A stretch of 22,260 nt of DNA from an uncultured Bacteroidota bacterium. Lineage in GTDB: Bacteria > Bacteroidota > Bacteroidia > Bacteroidales > UBA932. The position numbers and the translations under genes were made by a program. The notes beneath the pieces were generated by a model that was given only the letters and a program-made list of their open reading frames with translations, was not told where the DNA came from and ran no database searches. This document shows positions 16,903 to 22,260 of this stretch, piece after piece. Location: assembly GCA_937901965.1 (NCBI GenBank), contig CALGSW010000004.1, forward strand, positions 1 to 22,260, read 5' to 3'. The stretch's first letter is position 1, and each line of letters begins with the position of its first letter.

Positions 16903-18651
16903 TTATATGTTTTTAATTAAATCAGTTAGGGACTCCTCCTGACTCAAATTCAGTTTTTTTCTTAGTCTATAGCGACTAATTTCAACGCTTTTTACCGAGA
17001 TATTCAAAATTGGAGCGATCTCTTTTGAAGAAAACCCGATTCTCAGCAATACCATTAGTCTTCTGTCTTGAAGTGTCAGATTTGGAAATCTTTGGGATAG
17101 CCGGTTAGAAAAATCGGTATACACCTGATCTGCCTGACTATATATCCTGTCTACTTCACTGGTAAAGCTCATCTTTTGCTTTATCTTTTTTATCTCATCA
17201 GAAATTATCTCATTTTTTTGCTGCAAGTCAATTGCATTCAATGCATTGCCGAGATTCTTACAAATTGAGTTTAGTAATAATCTTTGCTCTCCTATATTTA
17301 ATGAGTAGGTTACCAGTTCTCGCTTTCTCTCTTCCAGTCTTGTAACAAGTGAGTCGTTTTCAAGCTGAATAGTACTTACTTCCATATCGCTCAGAGACTT
17401 TCTGACATCTGTGTAATTAACCAATTCTGTCCATTTTTTCTCATTTTCTTTAAGCTTCACTCTGTTTTTTTGGTAAATGAAAAAGAGTACAACTATCCCT
17501 ATAAGTAGGAGAAAAAGCAGTATTACTATAAGCATATTAACCAGTTCTACAGGAACATTTATATTTGATGCTTTTAGTGGTTGGAGGTCAAGAACACTTT
17601 CCGCAACACTATTTTTCTTAACAGTAATTCCAAAAACACTCTTAACGAAGAAAAGGGCGAAAAAAGTTGTAATTCCGGATAATATTGGTGTGAGAATCCA
17701 TCCTCCAATAATATTTCTGATCATTTTAAACTTAATTTCGTTTACACCTTTAACGAACCCTATACCCAAAAGAGAACCTACTACTACCTGAGTACTTGAA
17801 ACAGGGACAAGAGGGATGGATGGTAATCCTATATTATGAAGAAGATTTGAGACGGAAGTTGATGAGAATAAAAAAAGCACCAAAGCCTGAGCCAAAACAA
17901 CAACTATAGCACTTTCAGGTGTCATCTTGAGGATTCCGTTACCTATTGTTGTCATCACTTTTTTACTATAGGTTAAAATCCCCAGTGCAATTGCTAAACC
18001 ACCAAGAAAGAAAAGAATTTGTACAGAGTTAAATGAAAAATTTCCGATACTAATAGTGAATGAAACAGATTTTACAAATACACCCATTACATTCGCAATA
18101 TTGTTTGCTCCCAGACTATATGCTCCAAATGCACCTACTATAATAAGTCCGTATCTGATTATCGTATCCAGTTTAAGAAGATGTATATGACTTCTTCTAA
18201 TGTATCTCCTAAGCAACAAATATAGTCCTGCAGAAAAGAGGGCTCCCAGAATCGGCCCACTAATCCAGCTGCCGGCAATTTGAACCAATATATCATAATC
18301 AACCGGGCTTGCAGTAAAGTAGCACCATCCCATTATTGCACCCACAATAGCCTGCCCGGTTGATACCGGGAGCTTTAATCTTGTCATAACTGTTACAATT
18401 ATGGCAGAACAAAGCGCTACGGTGAATGAGCCTCCTATTGCATCAACAGAGCCCAATTCTGAAAGAGTCTCTGTTGTCCCTGAACCCTGGAAGACAGCAC
18501 CTAGTATAACAAAGAAACCTGCTATAAGAGCAGCCTTGGAAAATTTAATCATTCGGGAACCTACTGCCGTACCAAAAATGTTTGCAGCATCATTTGCTCC
18601 CAATGACCAACCAAGAAAAAGTCCGCTAGAAATAAAAATCAGCGTTAACAT
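16903..18651 (-). CDS. PiT phosphate transporter fused to a LuxR-type DNA-binding domain
   Basis: A 582-residue chimera. Residues 1 to about 340 are a PiT-family low-affinity phosphate permease with both repeat signatures, GANDAAN (18-24) and GANNIAN (181-187), and about ten membrane segments. An extra helix follows (about 368-393), then a basic stretch (KNRVKLK) and a coiled coil (about 397-495) that includes RELVTYSLNIGEQRLLLNSI. The C-terminus (522-582) is a LuxR/GerE-type helix-turn-helix: FPNLTLQDRRLMVLLRIGF, SSKEIAPILNISVKSVEISRYRLRKKLNL. This coil-plus-helix-turn-helix module is the output end of many Bacteroidota one-component regulators, but I do not know it on a PiT transporter. PiT proteins tend to have both ends outside, so the extra helix would bring the domain into the cytoplasm. 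The start is two bases after the PhoU-like gene. A regulator of its own operon is inferred. Confidence 0.93.
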   Translation of the reverse strand: MLTLIFISSGLFLGWSLGANDAANIFGTAVGSRMIKFSKAALIAGFFVILGAVFQGSGTTETLSELGSVDAIGGSFTVALCSAIIVTVMTRLKLPVSTGQAIVGAIMGWCYFTASPVDYDILVQIAGSWISGPILGALFSAGLYLLLRRYIRRSHIHLLKLDTIIRYGLIIVGAFGAYSLGANNIANVMGVFVKSVSFTISIGNFSFNSVQILFFLGGLAIALGILTYSKKVMTTIGNGILKMTPESAIVVVLAQALVLFLFSSTSVSNLLHNIGLPSIPLVPVSSTQVVVGSLLGIGFVKGVNEIKFKMIRNIIGGWILTPILSGITTFFALFFVKSVFGITVKKNSVAESVLDLQPLKASNINVPVELVNMLIVILLFLLLIGIVVLFFIYQKNRVKLKENEKKWTELVNYTDVRKSLSDMEVSTIQLENDSLVTRLEERKRELVTYSLNIGEQRLLLNSICKNLGNALNAIDLQQKNEIISDEIKKIKQKMSFTSEVDRIYSQADQVYTDFSNRLSQRFPNLTLQDRRLMVLLRIGFSSKEIAPILNISVKSVEISRYRLRKKLNLSQEESLTDLIKNI

Positions 18652-18653
18652 TT

Positions 18654-19301
18654 CTACACAACTCTTTTTATTGCCATTATCGATAACAGATCTGCCACCT
18701 TCTCTGCAGTATCAGATATCATCTCTATATGTAGTGTAAAATATCTTAAATGAAACTTCTCGCTTAATTTAAGATCAGGCATCTCTCTGAAAATTCTTCT
18801 TCTGATAATATCAGCCAGAAGATCAGCCTCCTTTTCATAAAAATAAACTCTGTGAATCTTCTCATTTACAGCAACTGGTTCTGTAAAATAAGATTTAGCA
18901 GCGGGAACAACGGATTCTGCTGCAGAGACAGAAATTTGAGTAAGCTTTATGAAATCCGGAATAAGTTCCGGTGGTATATGCGGCATCTCCACATCAAACT
19001 GAAAAAGATTCTTCTTTGCCTGATCTATTATATTGTCAAGCTCTTCCAGCAGTCTCATAAAATCACCCCTTAACTCAGGCATAAGTGATTGCTTAAACAG
19101 GGTGCTTTCAATTTTTTTTCGTAATTTATCAGACTCAAGTTCAGCGTTAGCAAGAGACTGGAGATTTGCGTTAAAATTTTCAGTGCTTGAATAGAGGTAA
19201 TTCTTTACACCCTCTCTGAACAGAAGCAGACTTTGGTCTACACAATTAAGAAACTGGTCTATCAGCTCAATTGTATTGTTAGCTTTTTGAAAAAATAACA
19301 T
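18654..19301 (-). CDS. DUF47 PhoU-like protein
   Basis: A 215-residue all-helical protein of the DUF47 (PhoU-like) family, which usually lies directly before a PiT gene and is thought to control transport. The acidic, metal-binding style motifs are visible as ELESDKLRKKIE (about 55-66) and YFYEKEADLLADIIRRRIF (about 153-171), together with HIEMISDTAEKVADLL near the end. These match the E/DxxxD helices of PhoU-like bundles. It is cytoplasmic, without a signal peptide or membrane segment. It is the first gene of the operon, and its stop lies two bases before the PiT-LuxR start, implying translational coupling. Because the PiT protein carries a DNA-binding tail, the DUF47 protein may modulate either transport or that tail. 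Confidence 0.9.
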   Translation of the reverse strand: MLFFQKANNTIELIDQFLNCVDQSLLLFREGVKNYLYSSTENFNANLQSLANAELESDKLRKKIESTLFKQSLMPELRGDFMRLLEELDNIIDQAKKNLFQFDVEMPHIPPELIPDFIKLTQISVSAAESVVPAAKSYFTEPVAVNEKIHRVYFYEKEADLLADIIRRRIFREMPDLKLSEKFHLRYFTLHIEMISDTAEKVADLLSIMAIKRVV

Positions 19302-19633
19302 ACTACACAGAGTTATTGTTAAACACTATGCAATGTAAGAATTAAATCAGTTGTAAAAACTGTTAATGAATAATTTGGGTTTTTGGGACGAAGTATTTTG
19401 TAGAGGCAATTATATTAAGCTTAAACTCTGATTATATACATATTAGCCATTTATAAATAAAGTATTGTATAGTTGCTATGTTTATAATTATAAAATATGT
19501 AGAGTTTATGTTAAGTTAATTTTATCTGTGTAATGATTGATTCTTCCTCTACCAGGCTCAACTATAGAATCTCTGTGTAATACTTCTCAAGGGCTGAAGC
19601 GTTCTGTTGAAGCTGTCCGACCGCACGCTGCTA
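19302..19633. other. Gene-free stretch between the phosphate operon and the cassette region
   Basis: No credible coding sequence is seen here. The part nearest the DUF47 gene (19302-19540) is very AT-rich and must contain the phosphate-operon promoter, but no good TAnnTTTG box was found on the minus strand, so it may depend on an activator. The part near 19560-19633 is more GC-rich and probably belongs to the edge of the accessory region. A minus-strand reading frame at 19558-19803 is dismissed because it mostly translates the repeat element. Confidence 0.6.
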
Positions 19634-19771
19634 TAACGGTCAGCGGGTATAAGAAGTGGCAGATTAAAAAACACTTCAATTTCAGTTTGGAACGGAACTT
19701 TACTAAAAGCACAGAGCTTTGATTTTGCACTGAAACTGCGATTTCTTGTACATGCTGTCAGCAGTTCGTTG
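19634..19771 (-). repeat. Long attC-like inverted-repeat element after the LOG gene
   Basis: A 138-bp element that on the gene strand begins CAACGAACTGCTGACAGC and ends CTGACCGTTA, the same outer ends (CAACG ... CGTTA) as the two 60-bp elements further right. Its ends form an imperfect inverted repeat: CAGCATGTACAAGAA on one side pairs with the complement of CAGCGGGTATAAGAA on the other. It starts seven bases after the LOG stop codon. The length and layout recall long attC sites such as those of chromosomal integrons. Confidence 0.55.
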
Positions 19772-19778
19772 TTTTCCG

Positions 19779-20360
19779 TCAAACTGTTTCTATGGAAATC
19801 CATTTTCCAACTGTCGGAGCTACATAATTTTTCATTTTATCAAGAAGTTCTTCAATATTGTCACTAACTAAAAGCATTTGCTGATTTACTTCCTTTAAAA
19901 ACCCTTTATTAACCATTGTCTGTATCAAGTTGTTTAAAGAATCATAAAAACCGTCAATGTTTAAAATTGCAATTGGCTTCTTATGAAGTCCCAGTTGGCC
20001 CCAAGTTAGCATTTCAAAAAATTCTTCTAATGTCCCAAAGCCACCTGGCAGTGCAATTACTCCGTCGCAGAGTTCATTCATTTTTGTTTTCCTTTCGTGC
20101 ATACTATCAACCAAGATTAATTCGGTTAATTGTTTGTGGGCAATTTCTTTTGATTTTAAAAAGTTAGGCAATACGCCAATAACTCTCCCTCCTCCACTCA
20201 AAACTCCGTCTGCAACTGCACCCATAAGTCCTACATTTGCACCTCCGTACACTAATTCAATGTTTTGTTTCGCTAATGTTTGTCCAAGCAAAGCCGCTTG
20301 AGATTTATATATATCTTCTGACCCAAAACTTGAACCACAAAACACCGTCACTCTTTTCAT
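19779..20360 (-). CDS. LOG-family nucleotide phosphoribohydrolase
   Basis: A 193-residue Rossmann-type protein of the LOG (lysine decarboxylase-like) family. Members cleave N6-modified or ordinary nucleoside monophosphates to base plus ribose 5-phosphate, not lysine. The motifs are FCGSSFG (7-13), VYGGANVGLMGAVADG (37-52), MHERK (87-91) and PGGFGTLEE (105-113), with the catalytic Arg and Glu in place. Length and ending (PTVGKWI) are normal for the family. The ATG follows directly on the truncated Fic gene and overlaps its out-of-frame tail by 56 bases, with no promoter of its own in between. It is probably expressed from the Xre gene promoter. The attC-like element follows the stop, suggesting that the gene arrived as a cassette. 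Confidence 0.92.
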   Translation of the reverse strand: MKRVTVFCGSSFGSEDIYKSQAALLGQTLAKQNIELVYGGANVGLMGAVADGVLSGGGRVIGVLPNFLKSKEIAHKQLTELILVDSMHERKTKMNELCDGVIALPGGFGTLEEFFEMLTWGQLGLHKKPIAILNIDGFYDSLNNLIQTMVNKGFLKEVNQQMLLVSDNIEELLDKMKNYVAPTVGKWISIETV

Positions 20361-20643
20361 GTTTTTTGTCTACTCCAATATTCTTGTTTGTTTTTCTCTT
20401 GGTCCCAGCCCAGTTCCATACTGTACCAAACATCTTTTTATGTATAAGTAAGATAAAATCTTCTGAAAGAAGTTGCTCTCTACTTATTTTACTCTTCATG
20501 GACCATTCTATCGCATCTTGGATGTTGGCTTGTTCGAATTCATCAAGTTCACCTCTGGTAGATATGGTTTTCAGGAGGAGGCCCTCTTTCTCATCTTCAT
20601 CTAGGGGTGTTTGCCCCTCTATATTTTCAAAGTTTAGTCCCAT
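20305..20643 (-). pseudogene. Mobile mystery protein B (Fic family), truncated before the catalytic motif
   Basis: Residues 1 to about 93 match the N-terminal half of mobile mystery protein B: GQTPLDEDEKEGLL, TRGELDEFEQANIQDAIEW, and HKKMFGTVWNWAGTKRKTNKNIGVDK. After that the match stops, and the remaining 19 codons are simply the LOG gene read in another frame. The Fic catalytic motif HxFxxGNGRxxR, and hence AMP-transfer activity, is missing. A complete member would have about 200 residues. The ATG overlaps the end of the Xre gene by ten bases (ATGGGACTAA), as in intact A/B pairs. The breakpoint is at about 20362, immediately before the LOG ATG. The residual peptide could still be made. Confidence 0.85.
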
Positions 20644-21092
20644 AAGTACTTAGGCATTGTAAGTTTTATTTCCTCTGCTTTCTCTTTAACTGCTTTGTGA
20701 AGTCTGCTAGGATTATTTTCTTGATCTTCAAGCTTCATAGATATTGAAGTTCTATTGACGATTTCTGTTGCTAGTTCAAAAGCACGTTTTTCGATTATCT
20801 TTTCAAGACTCCCATCTGATGGCAAAAATCCATAAATAAGTTTTAAATCGAGAGAATGTCCAAATTGTCGGAGACCTTTAATGGTAATTGTTCCATTTTT
20901 TTCTCTCTCTTCTATTTCTTTGATGCTTTGAGGTGTTATTCTCATTTTATCTCCTAATTGCCTCATGGACATTCCTAGAGCTTGTCTAATCGAATAAACC
21001 CATCCAGATGCTGGAATTACAAAGTTTTCTGCTTTCTTAAGCTGAGCAATCTTTGCATCAATTTGTTCTAATATTAATCTTTGTTTTTTCAT
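20634..21092 (-). CDS. Mobile mystery protein A (Xre-type helix-turn-helix)
   Basis: A 152-residue DNA-binding protein. The core reads SGWVYSIRQALGMSMRQLGDKMRITPQSIKEIEEREKNGTITIKGLRQFGHSLDLKLIYGF (29-89), an Xre-type helix-turn-helix with the GWIRxIReALGMS start typical of mobile mystery protein A. That family is known for always lying beside the Fic-domain protein B, in an arrangement like an antitoxin-toxin pair. Here the pair is intact in order and overlap, but B is cut off. The upstream region has a strong Bacteroidota promoter framed by two inverted repeats, consistent with autorepression. With the toxin-like partner disabled, the remaining role may be to regulate this promoter and therefore the downstream LOG gene. 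Confidence 0.9.
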   Translation of the reverse strand: MKKQRLILEQIDAKIAQLKKAENFVIPASGWVYSIRQALGMSMRQLGDKMRITPQSIKEIEEREKNGTITIKGLRQFGHSLDLKLIYGFLPSDGSLEKIIEKRAFELATEIVNRTSISMKLEDQENNPSRLHKAVKEKAEEIKLTMPKYLWD

Positions 21093-21100
21093 AAGGGCAT

Positions 21101-21166
21101 AACCTTAAAATAATAAAACAAATATAAGGTTAAACCCTGAAAAGAGCAAATACATTTTAAGGGTTT
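21101..21166 (-). promoter_or_regulatory. Promoter of the mobile mystery A gene with two framing inverted repeats
   Basis: On the minus strand TTTG (21150-21147) and TATATTTG (21126-21119) are separated by 20 bases, a near-ideal Bacteroidota promoter. The arms AACCTTA (21101-21107) and TAAGGTT (21125-21131) enclose the -7 box. The arms AAACCCT (21132-21138) and AGGGTTT (21160-21166) enclose the -33 box. These are likely operators for the Xre-type protein encoded directly downstream. Confidence 0.7.
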
Positions 21167-21200
21167 AGCCTTAAATAGTTGATTTGGGTATAATTGTGGC

Positions 21201-21260
21201 TAACGGTATCGCAGTAAAATCCCGTTTTAATGGGATTTACTGCGTGTTACCGGTTCGTTG
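21201..21260 (-). repeat. 60-bp attC-like hairpin element A
   Basis: On the gene strand it begins CAACGAACCGGTAACACGC and ends CCGTTA. The inner arms CGCAGTAAATCCC and GGGATTTTACTGCG pair with one unpaired base around ATTAAAAC, and the outer GGTAAC pairs with GTTAGCC apart from a bulged G. It starts three bases after the KilA-N-like stop codon. It shares TAAATCCCATTAAAACGGGA (20 bases) and its overall length with element B. Confidence 0.7.
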
Positions 21261-21263
21261 ATA

Positions 21264-22079
21264 TTATTTCAATTTTTTCATTGCTTTGCTTTCAACTAAA
21301 GATCTCATCTGGGAAATAGCAACTTTGTTGAGTTGAAGAAGTCGTTGAGTTTGCGATAAGCCTTGTTGAATCAACAATGCGTTAATGCTTTCCATGTTGC
21401 TCAATACAACAAGCTGTTCCAATGTTGCGTAATCTCTGATATTTCCGTTCTTGTCAGAATTATTGTCTCTCCACTCTTTAGCTGTAATCCCAAAAAGTGC
21501 AACATTCAAAAGATCTGCTTCAGTTGCATAAACATAAGCCATTTGTTGGCCGGTTATTTCTTGAGGGATAAGATTTTCTTTAATCGCATCTGTGTGGATC
21601 TGATAATTTACTTTTGACAAGGTTCTTTGTAGGTTCCAATCTAATTTTAATCGATTGTTTTCATCGCTCTTAAGGCGCTGAAACTCTTTTACAAGATATA
21701 TTTTAAATTGAGGGCTAATCCACATACCAAATTCAAATGCAATATCTGGATGGGCATAAGTTCCTCCATATCGACCGGCACTGGCTTTTAACCCTATTGC
21801 ATTAGTTTGTTAAACCCATTCTTTAACGCTTAACTTGTAACTGTTTAATCCTGCTTGACCTTTAATTATGGCGAATTCGCCATAATTAAAATCAGGATTA
21901 TATATTGATTCCCAAATACCGAGATACTCAATGGTATTACGATTACGCAACCAATCAGCAATAAAAAAATCACCATCTTTTGCTTTAAGCATATCGGTCA
22001 ATGAGATATACTCCTGATTGCTATCAAGTATAACCGATATTTCATTCCCTTCTACCCAAATTTTTCTGTTTATTGCCAT
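21264..22079 (-). pseudogene. KilA-N-domain protein interrupted by one in-frame stop
   Basis: One reading frame of 272 codons runs across a single internal TAA at 21812-21810. Before it, 89 residues carry the start of a KilA-N domain (EYISLTDMLKAKD, FIADWLRNRNTIEYLGIWE, FAIIKGQAGLNSYKLSVKEW). After it the same frame continues without a gap as QTNAIGLKASAGRYGGTYAHPDIAFEFGMWISPQFKIYLVKEFQRL, the rest of the domain, followed by about 120 residues of helical C-terminus. No frameshift is involved. The stop replaces a codon that is usually Glu or Lys after KEW(I/V) in these proteins, one base from TAA. KilA-N proteins bind DNA and are common on phages and mobile elements. Translation might restart at the Met of GMWISP (21725), but that product lacks most of the domain. 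Confidence 0.85.
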
Positions 22080-22130
22080 ATATTGAGTTTCTTATAACTT
22101 CTGATTTATCCTTTGCATTTTTATGACCGG

Positions 22131-22190
22131 TAACGTTCCCGCGGTAAAATTCCCGTTTTAATGGGATTTAACGCGTGTCAGCAAACGTTG
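22131..22190 (-). repeat. 60-bp attC-like hairpin element B
   Basis: On the gene strand it begins CAACGTTTGCTGACACGCG and ends GGGAACGTTA. The core TAAATCCCATTAAAACGGGA is identical to element A, and the arms CGCGTTAAATCCC and GGGAATTTTACCGCG pair imperfectly. It starts directly after the stop codon of the gene that runs off the right end. The GCTGACA segment near its start is shared with the long element at 19634-19771. Confidence 0.7.
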
Positions 22191-22260
22191 TTACTTAATA
22201 TCATCTTCAAGTTTCTTTAATATTTCATTTACCTCAAAATCTAACACTGAAAAAGCAAAC
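22191..22260 (-). CDS. C-terminal end of a gene that continues beyond the window
   Basis: An open frame of 22 codons ends in TAA at 22193-22191 and reads FAFSVLDFEVNEILKKLEDDIK. It is a charged helical tail, too short to identify. I accept it as coding because it stays open to the window edge and because element B follows its stop directly, exactly as element A follows the KilA-N-like gene. It would be the third gene of the cassette-like series. Confidence 0.5.
   Translation of the reverse strand, partial: FAFSVLDFEVNEILKKLEDDIK

Noticed and set aside
18654..19301. Phosphate-box regulation by a PhoB-type system upstream of the DUF47 gene
   Set aside because: No convincing paired direct repeats were found in 19302-19560 by eye, so no site is claimed.
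19558..19803. An 81-codon minus-strand frame overlapping the LOG gene end
   Set aside because: It mostly translates the inverted-repeat element at 19634-19771 and the antisense edge of the LOG stop region, and has no domain-like pattern.

Overview
The window looks like a chromosomal segment of a Bacteroidota bacterium, probably of the Bacteroidales type. It is AT-rich, ribosome binding sites are weak or absent, and two promoters match the Bacteroidota pattern (TTG/TTTG, about 19 bases, TAnnTTTG). The gene content also fits: a long CzcA-TolC fusion, an OprO/P-type porin, a LuxR-type output module of the kind found in Bacteroidota regulators, and a mobile mystery protein A/B pair. Every gene I accept is on the minus strand, so transcription runs from the right end to the left.

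Left edge (1-1770): a tyrosine recombinase pseudogene with two internal deletions, a nitroreductase-family protein and a small four-helix membrane protein. Next (1832-10342) is an efflux operon read as marR, P2-type cation ATPase, CzcA-type RND pump fused to a TolC-like outer-membrane factor, and lipoprotein adaptor. The regulator has its own promoter. Two matching 16-bp inverted repeats, one in that promoter and one just before the ATPase gene, look like its operators.

Centre (10400-13472): a DASS/SLC13-type anion transporter and an unrecognised 484-residue membrane-attached protein. Their unit is separated from the next by a strong intrinsic terminator, which also fixes the transporter's start codon.

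The most interesting block is 13542-19301, a compact six-gene phosphate operon: PhoU-like DUF47 protein, PiT phosphate transporter, phosphate-selective porin, lamin-tail-domain lipoprotein, and two adjacent triphosphate-tunnel (CYTH-like) proteins. The PiT transporter carries an extra membrane helix, a coiled coil and a complete LuxR-type DNA-binding domain at its C-terminus. It therefore looks like a phosphate transporter and membrane-bound transcription factor in one chain. I infer a unit that imports phosphate across both membranes, handles tri- or polyphosphate, and may sense transport directly.

Right end (19634-22260): a cassette-like accessory region. A LOG-family gene, a KilA-N-like gene broken by one in-frame stop, and a gene running off the window each have a related inverted-repeat element within 0-7 bases of the stop codon. 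The layout resembles integron gene cassettes with attC sites, although the core sequences do not match classical attC. Within the LOG cassette, a mobile mystery protein A/B (Xre/Fic) pair has lost the catalytic half of the Fic protein, and the LOG start codon lies where the Fic homology ends.
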